Source of the DNA: Vanilla planifolia | Taxonomy: Eukaryota > Streptophyta > Magnoliopsida > Asparagales > Orchidaceae | Assembly: GCA_023846275.1 (NCBI GenBank) | Contig: JAIUJO010000090.1 | Location: forward strand, 172,053 to 236,052 | Length of the DNA: 64,000 nt | Direction of reading: 5' to 3' | Shown: positions 1-12,800 of the stretch, in pieces | How positions within the stretch are numbered: the first letter of the stretch is position 1 | Layout: every line of letters starts with the position of its first letter | Translations under genes and position numbers: made by a program | The notes under the pieces: model-generated | The model's input: only the letters and a program-made list of their open reading frames with translations | Databases searched by the model: none | Told to the model about the DNA's origin: nothing

Positions 1-345
1 AATTTGATCATAAAAATGTAGCAGTATATTATAACAAAATATCAATGACTTAAGGGTCACACCTAAGGAAACTTTTAGTTTCAATGTAATAAAATCAAAT
101 ATAAGCGAAACATTTACAAATTTGAGAAAAAAGGTATAGGTAAATTACATTACATGATTACTAAGAGATCAAGTATAACATCCTTATTAATAAAATAATG
201 TAAAAATCAAAATGTGTCAGAAAAGCATTTCGTAGTTGTTAAAAAAAAATTTTGAAAAATATAAAAATTGAATTAAATTGAGCTCATTAAGAGGTGTCTA
301 ACTATACTTGTTTCAACTCAATACCACCTCTTTTGAAGTTACCAA
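1..345 (-). repeat. ~400-bp satellite, minus-oriented block (partial)
   Basis: This is part of one monomer in the A-rich orientation. It shows, in order, a 'gggtcacac' stretch, 'agtttcaatgtaataaaatcaaat', the complement of the CTCGATCTCC landmark ('agagatcaagtataaca'), 'aatgtgtcagaaaagca', 'gagctcattaagaggtgtc' and 'ttgaagttaccaattt'. The left end runs off the window. The right end meets a plus-oriented unit inside the A/T near-palindrome of the monomer. No gene is visible. Confidence 0.75.
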
Positions 346-765
346 TTTATTAAATTAATGATTTATTCTTATTTATGTTTAATTAATTTTGTAATTCACA
401 ATAATTCCAAGTATGGTGTGATGAAGCAAAATAAATGTCACTAAACTATCTTCGACGAGCTCTATTTAAAAAATTATTTTTTATATATTTTTTATCTTTA
501 CATATTTTATTTTTCTATAGATTTGAAAAGATTTATAAGTTATTTTTATTTATGCTATAGTTTCCATTCGAGAATGCTGTGCTTGATCTCCGACATATCT
601 TGGAATACAAAACTCCCATACAATTTTTCTAATTTCATCAAATATTTTGCTTTGATTTTTCCACATTACTATTTAACACTAATTCTTTACTCTTGTGAGT
701 TTGCCTTCATTTGAATTGGTTATATTTTATTCCTTCAATTTACCTTATTTTCAGCTTTAATATAC

Positions 766-782
766 ATATATATATATATATA
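766..782. repeat. (TA)n microsatellite
   Basis: A short TA run of about 17 bp sits where the satellite monomer has 'ctttaatatatatttac'. It probably grew by slippage from that A/T-rich segment. Confidence 0.8.
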
Positions 783-3162
783 TCAACTTAATTTTAAAAT
801 AATAATTTATTATTAGTTATGTTTATTAACTTTTTAAATTAAAAAATTCTAATGATGCTCTATCGAGAAAAAATAATTGTCACTGGGCTTGACTTAACAT
901 GCTCTATTCAATTAAATATTTTTGTTTTTTATTTGAAAAATTGACTTCTTATAATCATATTTTGAAAAATATTTCAAATCATTCTTGATTTAACTACGAT
1001 GTTATACTCGATCTTCCTAGTTGCAGAAATGTTACTTTACCATGCAATTTATGTTTTTTCCAACTTTTTTGCTTCAATTTGTTATATTGTAATGAAACTA
1101 TAAGTTTTCTCTTGTGTGACGATTATATCATTTTGATTTGGTTATATTATATTGTTTCAGCTTATCTGAATTCATTTTTGACATATTTTTTGTTAATATT
1201 AAAATATGGACTTTTTTAATTTTTTCATAGTGATTACTAACTACAATCAATTGAGAAGAAACTAAAATCATTTTAATCAATTTGGTGAACTCTATCAATT
1301 AAATATTCGCTTTTGTCTATTAAATATTTTATTTCCATGTGACTTATTGTGCTTTACAATGCATACAAATTTGTATATTATTTGATGAAAAATAATATTA
1401 CATTCATCATATTTAATATCTTGGAATGCAACTTTCCTACACAATTAAACTAATTTCTTTGAATTTTTTGTTTAGATTAACCAATATTATTATGAAAATA
1501 TATTTCTCCTCTCCTGACACTTCCAATGCTACATAATTTTGATATATTACATTAAATCAATAAGGACAATAATTAGATATATATTTTTATATATTGGTTT
1601 TAAATAGTTTTTAGGGATGTTTAGACATTTTACATGATATTTTGATTTAAACTTAAATTTCATGATTAAGAATGTTGCATGCAAAGTTCATAATATCTGG
1701 GAATGCAACATTCTAATATAATTTTTCTATTTTTTCAATCGTTTTTGTTTCCTTTTCATATTCACTATAAAACTCTTGATGTAATCATTTTTAACATTTG
1801 CATTACTTTGATAGGGTTACGTTTTTTTGAAAAATTTCTTGCAATTTAGTTTTAACTTATATTTACTTAAAATTCAAAAAATTACTTGTTATTATTTATG
1901 TTTAATTATTTTTTTAATATGAAGTAATCCTAAATGATGTTCAATGGAGGGAAAAAAACATCTCTGAATCATCTCAAAAAATTCTCTCAGTTAAAAATTC
2001 AATTTTATTACCTTTAATATTTTGAAATGCATCATTAACATCCAATTTATCTTATTTCTTCAAGTTTTTAATTTTGATTTTGATATATTGCCAAGTAACT
2101 CTAAATCCTATATCATGTGACAATTACATATCTTTGAATTTATTGTATTATATTACTCAATTTATGTTATTTCAAGTTGACTAACATTTTAATTAATGCT
2201 AAAGTAATATTTTATTATTTTTTTATTGATTTATTTTGATAATTCTCAAAAATTTGAAATGGGATTTGATACAGATGAGATAGACATCGTTACACCTAGG
2301 CTGAGAAGCTCTATCCAATTTTGTATTTAGTTTGTTATTTTTACATTTTTTCTATTTATTTGCACCCATTTTGAGGCATTCCAATTCACACCTAATTTTT
2401 TTAATCAAAGATTTTACACACGGCTTTTTTAATTTCATCGAACGTAGTATTCCTTAACAATTTATATCATTTCTTTAAATTATTTACATGGATTATTTTA
2501 TGTCTATGTAAATAAAAATCTCCACTAGTGTGACCATTAAATCACTTTAATTCTCTTACAATAAGTTGCTTTAATTTTTCTTATTTAGCTTAATTATATC
2601 TTTCAATAATATTAAAATAAATATTATTTTTATTTAAACTTATTTTCTTAGTTATTTCAAAGTAATTCGAAAAGAGATTAAATATATATTTTCTCATTAA
2701 TTCTAATTTAATTATTATTTTTTATATTTTTAAATGTTTCACTTTTAAAGATTTTGAAACACTTTATGAGTTTTTTTTATTCATACCTAATGTGATGATG
2801 AAGGATATTATGCTTGATCATCTTAGTATCTTTGAATGCATGATTCTTATATAATTTATCTCATTTTTTATTTTTCCTTTCTGTTGGTTATATTATATTG
2901 TAGCTCTAAATCTCCTATCATTTGACCTTTGCAATACTTTTATTTGTTTATATTATATTATCATAATTTATCTTATTTTAGCTTTGACATATATTTATTT
3001 AACATTAATATAATACTTTTAATTATTTTCTCATATTTTGTTTAGTAATTTGTAGCAAATTGGTATTCATTTCTACAAATTTAAATATTTTATTTTCTAT
3101 GATTTTATCATATTTAACTAGACATTTTATTTTGTACCTGATTGAATAATTAGGGTTGTCAC

Positions 3163-3259
3163 ACTTGATCTCCTTAGTATCTTTCAAGGCAATTATGTTT
3201 TCGCTCGATCTCCTTAGTATCTTATTTGATGATTGAGATATTTCGCTCGATCTCCTTAG
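3163..3259 (+). repeat. Local triplication of satellite landmark
   Basis: The motif GATCTCCTTAG occurs three times in 97 bp. Two copies share the 19-bp identical string TTTCGCTCGATCTCCTTAG at 3199-3217 and 3241-3259, 42 bp apart. The first copy (ACTTGATCTCCTTAGTAT, 3163-3180) is slightly different. Elsewhere this motif occurs once per roughly 400 bp, so this is a small secondary tandem duplication inside one monomer. Confidence 0.9.
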
Positions 3260-4185
3260 CTATTTAGATGCTACTATCTTATATAATTTGACTTATTTCT
3301 TTCAATGTTTCTCTTTTATTTTCTTGTATATTTATGTCACTCTAAATATGATCTTTTGTCACCATTACATAACTTTTGATTAGTTTTGTTACACTGCTTC
3401 ATTTTATTTTATTTCTACTTTAACTTGCATTTTTTTGTTATGAAAATAGTTGTTAATTATTATTTATGGTTATTTAACTTAGTTATTCATAGTAATTCAA
3501 AAATAAGTCCAATAAAGATGAAACAAACATCACTTATCTATAAAAGCCCTAACCTAAAAAATATTCATATTTTCAAATATTTTATTTTATGTGATTTAGA
3601 CAGGCTTTATAAGGTATTTTGATTCATACTTGAATTAATAATCAAGGATATTACACTTGTTATCTTTCGTATCATGGAATGATGATTTCCTATTGCATTT
3701 ATCTAATTTCTTTAAAAGTTTCACATAGTTTTGGTTATATTAGTATTTGACCATAAAACTCCTATCATGTTAACTACACGTCATTTATTTAGTTAAATTA
3801 AATTACTTAAACTTATCTAGTTGTAATTTCTTCATATATTATCTTAATATTAAACTAATATTTTTTAATTTTTACATATTTACTTTATAATTCATAGTAA
3901 ATTCAAATGAGGTAAAAAAAATGTCATTGTACCCACCTCAAAAAACTATATCTAATTAAATATTCATTTTTATATTTCAAAAACCATTATTTTCTATTTT
4001 TTTAAGATTTATTTGACTCTTTTCATTGTACTTGATTTGATGATCAAGGATGTCATACTTGATTCAATTAGCAGTATTTTTAAATATAGAATTCATGCAA
4101 AATTGAACTAACTTGATCAAATGTTTCACTTTGATTTTGTTATGTTACAATGCAAAATAAATCTCTGCTTTTGTAACCTTTACAA

Positions 4186-5600
4186 TTTAGGGAAAAAAAT
4201 AGATAAAAAGTCAGTCAACTAATGGGGGTAAACCATTAGTCATGAGACATTGAGAGTGGAGATCCATATCTATTCCACATTTGAAGTGAGGTGACTTACA
4301 CTGTCAATTCTTCTTTTTGTCCAAATAAAAATTTCAAAATTAAAAAACTAATCTTTGCTTTTCTAGGTAGGTTCCCAACAGCTAATCAAACTATATCGAT
4401 TGATTCATGAAAAAATTGAGAAGTTGTGGTGATTTATGAATGAACAAATTTTCCAACATTTTAACACAGGAAAATGGAATCTAGTCTCCAATTTTGAGGT
4501 CCCATAGGAAAGACACTATTAATATTTACTTATGTTAAGCAAATGCCACAAATTTTGCTATTTTTCCTTTGTCAGCTCCATCAATTCTACTCCATTCTTG
4601 AACTAGAATTCTCAACTTCCAAGCACATACAAAGAGTTGAAGTATTGTTGTAAGACATTAATAGAGATTAGGCATAGACATCCCAATACATCAATAAACC
4701 TTTATTTAACTACGTTCTTAGAAAACTCATCGATAATTTGCAACAAAATAAAACCATATAGAATTTATAGGTAGGATAGATTTAATGTACACTCAAAAAA
4801 AGGGATTCAACAAATAACAATGATATTATTCACCCTTTAAGCAACCCAATCTACAACAAAAGATATGAGACTTCCCTGCTCCATACAACGTACTTTCTAT
4901 ATACACTAGAAATGCTAAAAGTTAGCACAGTTCCCTCCTAAGTTAAAAAGAGAAGTCATCCGTGTTCTATGGGAATGCGTTCTATGTATATGCTAGAACG
5001 AATAATATCAACTACTATTATCAATTCTAAATTGATGAAGCATGAGAATTCATGCAAAGAAAGTTACGGTGCACTAGGAAAGTAGTGATTCTACATTCTT
5101 ATCATTATATGAATTTAAATATATATAATAGAAAGAAAGAAAAAATGTCTACAACATTACAGAGAAGAAGTAATTTCAATCGTGAAGAGCTAAGTGAGAC
5201 AAAATTGTCATGTTTAGTTCTACATTGGAGATAGAATAGAAACAACCATCAACTAAAACCCAAAGAGAACTAGATATTACCAACATTGTAGAGGTAGAAT
5301 GAAGGTAATATCTTGTCAAGGCAATCATATTTGTTTTGGTAGATATGCTCTTCAGGTGCTTGAGCCTACTTGAATCACATTTAGACAAATAAAAGAACGA
5401 TGAAGAGCAATGATGCAATTTTTTCATCGTGAAGAAAAGATATCGGCATGCCTCTTTCTAGACAAACCATTAGAATATGACTTTTGAAAACACCTATAGT
5501 CTCGGGGATTAGTCCCTTTCTAAGGATGATAGGTAGTGTATTGTATATGGACAATAGAAGTAGTCTAGGATCCATCATTCTCTGCATTTTTGCAAGCTTT
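4186..5600. other. Non-satellite island replacing part of a monomer
   Basis: About 1.4 kb does not match the satellite landmarks in either orientation and is visibly less A/T-biased than its surroundings. It enters at 'acctttaca', in the middle of a monomer. The satellite resumes near 'gatatttttaaatgttttcccaaatttc', which lies roughly 200 bp further along the monomer, so the island replaced satellite rather than being cleanly inserted. No matching terminal inverted repeats, target duplication or LTRs are seen at the ends. A small perfect hairpin (8-bp arms at 4218-4225 and 4233-4240) lies near the left end, and a 7-bp dyad (CGTTCTA 4978-4984 / TAGAACG 4994-5000) lies further in. The right-hand end may hold a decayed minus-strand gene fragment. 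The origin of the rest is not recognised. Confidence 0.65.
5381..5587 (-). pseudogene. Possible leucine-rich-repeat (receptor-like protein) fragment
   Basis: The minus strand has a 68-codon open frame with the stretch GLIPETIGVFKS, followed by ISFLHDEKIASLL. Known plant LRR receptor-like proteins have late repeats of the form 'G.IPE.IG.FKSL..LNLS.N...G.IPS.LGN...L.SLDLS'. The spacing fits, but most of the conserved Leu and Asn residues are gone, the frame has no flanking repeats, and a different frame continues downstream (5176-5427). If real, it is a decayed one- to two-repeat remnant of a gene carried into the satellite, with no expected function. It could equally be chance similarity in a Leu/Ile-rich frame. 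No promoter or intact start is seen. Confidence 0.3.
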
Positions 5601-8600
5601 ATTTAATAAATTATTGATCTTGATATTTTTAAATGTTTTCCCAAATTTCATTTTAGTGCACTTTATGCAACATTTCAATTTGTGCCTTATTTAACTTTTG
5701 GCATTGATACCTTTGACACCATAGTATCTTGAAATGAAATATTCCTATAAAATGTTATACATTGTTTCCATTTTTTTTCACTCTAAATAAAATATTTAAA
5801 TGTGCACCTCTACTCATCTCTTATAATTTTCACATCACCATTATTTGGTTATATTACATTACTTCAACTAATCTCATTTTAGATTTATATATGTTTTTAA
5901 TTTTTATAATTTGAAGTAATTTTAAGCCAAGACTATTAAGATGAAGCAAAAGTTGTTGGACTAGCATGAATGAGCGCTATCTGATAAAATATTTATTTTT
6001 ATATTTAAAATATATTTTTTTTCATGACTTTAGCTCATTTTGTGAGACAATTTGATTCCTATTTTGTTTAACATACGAGAGTGTTGCACAAGATCTCCTT
6101 ATTATCTTGTAATGCAACAGTCCTATGTAATTGAACTCTTTTGTAAAAAGTTTTTTCAATATTTTTCATATATTACTACGTAACACTAGGCCTGTTATCA
6201 TGTGACTTTTATATCACATTAATTTAATTATATTTCATTAATTTATCTTATTATATTTCAGTTTCAATATATATTTTATTAATATTAACGTAATACTTTA
6301 TTATTATTTATTCTTATTTATTTTGATAATACAAATATATAAAGTTTTATATTTTTAAATATTTAATTTTATTTGGCTTTGGCTTACTTTATCAGACATT
6401 TTGATTTGTATGTGGCTTAATGATTAAAGATAATGCATTTGAGTGCCTTTTTATCCTATAATTCAAAATTTTCATGTTATGTATATCATTAATGTTTTTT
6501 CCAATTTTTTTATGATGTAATTATAAATCCTTTCTTATGTGACTTTTATATTGTTTTGATTACATTATGTTACATTGTTCCAATTTATCTTATTCAACTT
6601 TAACATATATTTGCATAATAGTTTAGTAATTATGTATTATTTATGCTTCTTTACTTTTGTAATTTATTGTAGTTCCAAACATGGTTCATACCTAATGTTT
6701 TTTATCTAAGATGGTATACTTGACCTCCGTAGTATCTAAGAATGTAATATTTCGTTATAATTAATCTCTTGTATGCTAATTGTTCACGTTAATTTTGACA
6801 CATTTATTGTAACTTTAGATATTATTTTTCATATGACCTCCACATTACCATGATTTTGTTATATTATATTCTTCAATTTATTATGTTTTTACTTTTATAT
6901 ATAATTTTTTAATATTAAAACTATAGCTTGTTATCATTTATATATATTTCGTTTAGTAACTCACAATAATTCATACAAGGTGAAATGGAGTTGGAAGAAA
7001 AGCGGATATAGCCACCTTCATGAGCTCTACAACTCTACATATTCAATTTGATATTTTTAAATATTTTCTTTTCTATGATTTTTGTACAATTTATGAGACA
7101 TTTGACTCATATATAATTGTATGATTTATGGTCGAACTCCATAGTATTTTGAAATGCAAATTTTCTACACAATTTCATGAGATATTAAAAAAATAATTAT
7201 TAGTATTTATGATAATTTATTTTGATATTTCACAAAGTAGTTATTAATCTTCTGTGGGAGACATCTCAATGGGCACTATTAAATTAAATAATTATTTCAA
7301 TATTTCTAAAGAAAAAATTATATTATTTTTTCATTATTTGCAAGATATATTTGTTTGTACATTATTTGATGATCGATAAAACCACACTAGATCTCTTGAA
7401 TATCTTAGAATGCAAATTTCCTATGTAATCTATCTCAATTCATTAAATTGTTTTGTTTTCTTTCATTATATTATTAAATAACTCAAAATATTTTCTCTTA
7501 TGTCCTTCATATCAAATTTAGTTTACTACATTTTTGAAATTTAACTCATTTAAATTTTAATATGTATTTATTTAATAATAAAAAAAATTTATTGTTATTT
7601 ATGCTTATTTACTTTTGTGACTCGTAGAAATTCTAAATATTGTCTAATCGAGATGAAACGAATGTCATTGGACTTGTCTCAATGAGCTTTATCTAATTAA
7701 ATATTAAATTTTAAAATTCATTTGGTTATGTTAAATCCTTTTAATTTATTTCAATTCTACGTTAATATATATTTACTTGATAAAAAAATAATATATTATT
7801 ATTATTTATACTTATTTGTTTTTCTAATTTGGAACAATTCCAAACAAATTCCAATAAATGTGAGGAGAACTTCACCAGAATCATCTTGATGAGCTTATCT
7901 AATTAAAAATTTATTCTTTATTTTTAAATATTTTTATTTTTTACAATTTATACAAATCTTACAACATATTTTAATTTGTTTTTCATTTGACAATTGTAGT
8001 TATTGCAGTCGATCTTCTTTGTATCTTGTAATACAACTTTCTTAAATAATCTATGTCATTTCATTATATTTTGTTCTATTTTCATTACATTACTATGTAG
8101 TGCTACATCTACTCGTAAGTCACTTTTACGTTGATTTGATTTGGTTACATTACATTACTTTAATTTATCTTATTTTAGCTTGAATATAAATTTACCAAAG
8201 AATAAAAAATAATTTAATATTATTTTTGCTTTCTTACTATGCTAATTCATAGTAATTCAAAATTAAGTCCAAATAAGAAGAAAAAATAATCATTAGACTA
8301 ATCTAAATAACAACTATGAAATTAAATATTCATTTTCATGATTTAAAATTTCTTATTTACTTTTGTTATTTAATGCTATACAAGACATTTTAATTCCAAC
8401 TTATTTTTTCAATTGAGGATGTAACATTCAAACAACTTAATAACTTGGAACATGATTATTTTGACTTTTGTGACCTTTATAGAATTTTTATTTTGTTATA
8501 TTATATTGAATCAATTATATAATTTTAGCTTTAATATATTTGTGCCAAATATTAAAAAATATATTTTTATTTATTTGATTTGATTTCGTTAATTCATAGT

Positions 8601-9800
8601 AATTCAATCGAGATCCTATGGAGGGAAACTAACATTTTTAGAATCATATGAATGACTTCTATTTAAAAAAATATTCATTTATTTTTTAATATAACTTTTT
8701 TTAGGAAATGTTTGGGCCTTATCTGATATTATGAGTTATACTAGATGTGATAATCAAGGACCCTACACTTAATATCCTAAGTATCTTATAATATAACTTC
8801 ACCATATACTTTATCATATTTCTTAAATATTTTTCATTGATTTGGGTGTATTACTATGAAACTCTAAATTTTCTCTCATATAACATCTAGATTATTCTAT
8901 TTTAATTATATTTTATTTTTTCAATTTATCAAATTTAGATTTAATATACATTAACTTAATAATAAAATAATAACTTATTAATATTTATGCATGATAATTC
9001 ATATTAATTCTAAATGTGGCCTACTTTATCACAAAAAAAATGTCATTTGACTCAAGCATTATCAAATAAAATATTGATTTTGATATTTCTTTGGATTTTT
9101 TCTAGAGTGTTTATATGCACTATGAGTCATTTTTATTCATACCTTATTTCACAATTGATAATATCAATTTGATCTCTTTAGTATCATAGAATGTAACATT
9201 CTTGTAACATTTATCTTATTTTTTCAATCATTATCACTTTTATTTTTTTCATGTTGTGTTTTAATTGTACATCTGCTCTTATGTACCTTTATATGGCCTT
9301 GACTTGGCTATATTATATTACTTTAATTTATGTTATTTTGACTTGAATATATATTTTCTTAATATTAAAAAATAAATTAGCATATTTATCTTTATTTAAT
9401 TTATTAATTCTCAATAATTTCAAGCAATGCTCAATTGAAATGAATAAAACATCAAGTCATATTAATAATACTTATCCTGCTTAATATTCATCTTCTTTTA
9501 TATCTTATTAGTATTTTATTTTCAATTATTTTTCATTTTTAAGAAATTTTTATTTTTGCCAAGTTATAAAATATAATATGTTATGCTCGATCTCTTGAGT
9601 TTCTCAGTTACAACTTTCTAACAAAGTTTATCTCATTTTCCCAAATTGTTCACTTTGAATTGGTTGTGTTATGTTTTATCTTTATTCACAATTAAATATA
9701 TGTCCCAAAGATAAAAATTATAAATTATTATTATTTATGCTTATTTATTTTAATAACTCATAGTAATTCCAAATGTGATTCAGTTGTGCCAAAATTATTC
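5601..9800 (+). repeat. ~400-bp satellite, plus-oriented block A2
   Basis: The plus-oriented array resumes after the island. Landmark copies (GATCTCC..TATCTTGNAATGCAA) lie near 5700, 6075, 6425, 6703, 7110, 7372, 7995, 8415, 8752, 9155 and 9577, giving about eleven units. Units near 6425-6700 and 7110-7370 are short deletion forms of about 265-280 bp, and the 7372-7995 interval is a longer composite. The dyad block is well shown near 7640-7690, with 'gtctaat', 'cgagatga' and 'attggac'. The block ends in the dyad region at the strand switch near 9800. There is no coding potential beyond short chance frames. Confidence 0.85.
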
Positions 9801-12800
9801 TCATTGTCTCGTAAAGCAAGCAAGAACACTAAAAAATAATTTATATGAATATATAAAAATGAATGCTAAGTTGTTTAGAGCTCATTGAGTTTAGTCCAAT
9901 GATGTTTGTCTTATCTCGATCAAGCCTCCTTTGAAATTTTTATGAATTTTAAAGCAAGAATAAATAATAATAAATTAATATTTAAAATAGTAATTCAATA
10001 TTTGTTCAAGCTAAAATATGATAAATTAAAATTATATAGTATATGAACATCAGAGTAATCTAACATTAACACGAGAGGGGATTTAGAGCTACATAATAGG
10101 AAAGCTATATCAAAGCAAAAAAAAATAGAAAAATAGGGCAAATCATGAGGGCGAATTGCCTTCCAAGATACTAAGGACATAGATTGTAACACCCTTGATT
10201 ATTAAGTTTTTCAAAAATAAAAATGATTCAAAAAGATTTCCAAAACATTAGAAAATAAAATCATTTTCAATATTAACATTAATATTTAATTAGAATAAGC
10301 TATTCAAGTTGTGTCTAACTAAATTTTTTTTATCTCAATCAGACTTTGTCACAAATTACTATGAATTACCAAAAAGTATAAATAATAATAGATTATTATT
10401 TTTAACAATATAAATGTATATATTATATTGAAATGAGACAAATTGAAGCAATATAATAATATGAAATATTTAAAATTTCATGTAGTAAAAAAAATCAAAG
10501 TGAAACTTAGAAGAAATAGGATAAATAGTTGAAGAAAGTTACTTTCTAAGACTCTAAGGTTATTGAGTGTAATGTACTTATTTATCAAATCAAGTTCTAA
10601 TCAAAATATCTCATAACTTATGCTAAAAACATTTAAAGTTAAATATTTCAAAACATAATAATAAATATTTACTTTCATAATACACATTGAGATGACTCCA
10701 ATGATATTTATTTCATCTATATAGAACCTTATTTGGTAAAACATAAAATTAGAAAAATAATAAACATAAATGATAATTAAATATTGTAGTAATACTAAGT
10801 AAATATAGGATAAAGCTAAAATGGGATAAATTGAAGCAATTTAATACAAAAAAATAAAAGTGATGTAAAGATCACATAAGATAAGATTTATGGATATATA
10901 GTAATACAACAAAATCAAAGTAAAAAAGTAAGTAAATTTTATCAAAAAAGTGTAATAAGAAGATCTTGTGTAAAATCAATGATCATCAAATCAAGTATAA
11001 TTCAAAATGTCTCAAAAAGCATATAAAATTATAATAAAATAAAATATTTTAAAAAAATGAAAAAATAAATATTTTTTGGATAAAGCTCCTCATGACAACT
11101 CAAACAACAATTGTTTCATCTTGATGGATTCTTGCTTGGAATTACAATGAATTTCCAAAATAAAAGAGTACAAATAATAAAAAAAACATTGCTTTAATAT
11201 TAGGCAATTATATACAAAAAAGTTTCTTTTTTAGATAAAAAGAAGTTCTAATGTAACGTCCTTGATCATCAAATCAAGTAAAAATCAGAATGCATTATAA
11301 AATTATAAAACATTAGAAAAATATTTAAATATACAATAATAAATATTTAATTAGATAAAGCTTGCCAGGTGAAGTCCAATGAGGCTTGTTTCATGTTAAT
11401 CGAATCACATCTTGAAAAAATAAAAATTGCCATAGTAAATAAGCATAAATAATAAGGAATTATTATTTTAATGTTAATAAAATCTAAATTGATGCTTAAA
11501 TGAGATAAACTAAACAAAGAAAATAAAAAAATAAAAGAAATATAATGGTCACACCTACAGAGATCTATAATTTCATAATAATATTTCTAAACCAAAGAAA
11601 AAGAATTTGAATAAATGAAATACATTATGCAAGAAATTTGCTTTCTTGGACACTAAGGGGATCGAGTGTAACATCTTTGATTGGGAAATCAAAATATCTC
11701 TTAAAACGTGACAAAAACTAATAAATTCAAGTATTTATTAATACACAAAATAATATAAAGTTGGATAGACCTCTCAAATGGATCAAATGATGTTTGGTAA
11801 TTTTTTTGTCAAACCTTAATTGGGATTACTACAAATTCTCCAAAATAAATAATAAATTATCATTTTATATTAGGTAAATAAATTTTAGATCTAAATTATT
11901 AAAAATTAATTCAAGTAAAAGAAATGTCGAGTTCCCAAGATAAGAAAATAAGAATTTAATATTAATATAAACAAATCAAAATAAAAGATTTGAAAAAAAT
12001 GAGAAACATTAGATAATTTCTTTGTAAGACACTAAAAAATTCAAGTAAATTTTTTTGTTAAATAAGGTACGAAAGGAAATACATTATTAAGTGTTCCAAA
12101 ATAATATAAAATTAAATATTAAAAATTATATATAATTTTTTTATTTTTATTTAAATAATGAATTCGTTTTATTATGATCTTACTCCTTTGGGATTACAAT
12201 AAATTACAAAAAAAATAAGTAATAATAATAATAAATAACTTTTTAAAACATGTTTTGTAAATATTTAATAACACTTAGATTGGGTAAACAAAAATTATAT
12301 ATGGCAAAAAAATCAAAGTGATGTAAAAATCAAACAAGAGGAGAATAATAGATTCATATCAATATAACTATATTAAAGAAAAACAAAATTAAAGACATGA
12401 GAGAAATTGTATAGGCAAGTTTCACTCCAAGAAACTAGGGAGATCGATTTTAACTTCTTGAATCATCAAATATGATAAAAATTGAAATCACTTATATATC
12501 ATAGCATAGACAACAAAAAATTTTAAAAAAAAATGAATATTTAATTAAATAAACCTCTTCAAGAAGTCCACCAATGTTTGTTTCATCTCTAATCGACCAC
12601 ATTTGGAACTATTTTGAATTACAAAACAAAATATGCCTAAAACAAATTAGGTGTTAGTTTTATATAGAAATGAATATTTATTTGAAAGAAGTTCAAAGAG
12701 AGGAGGCCAACAAATTTTAGTCTATCTCTATTAGGAAAGAGTTTTGCTAAGTAATCTTTAATAAAATTTGTTTAGTTTTAGTTAATATATATTAAAGCTT

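Larger units (their letters stand above)
346..4185 (+). repeat. ~400-bp satellite, plus-oriented block A1
   Basis: This is a tandem run of about nine to ten diverged, often truncated monomers in the T-rich orientation. The CTCGATCTCC...TATCTTGGAATGCAAC landmark recurs near 580, 1003, 1410, 1675, 2005, 2410, 2805, 3155, 3645 and 4045, so spacings run from about 260 to 490 bp around a 400-bp mode. Short units lack internal parts. The block contains a local triplication of the landmark at 3163-3259. The last monomer breaks off near 'gtaacctttacaattt', where the non-satellite island begins. No supported coding region is present; short frames such as 523-714 and 3386-3622 are A/T-rich chance frames. 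Confidence 0.85.

Noticed and set aside
4218..4240. 8-bp hairpin as the terminal inverted repeat of a DNA transposon
   Set aside because: Both arms lie at the same end of the island and no counterpart is present at the other end.
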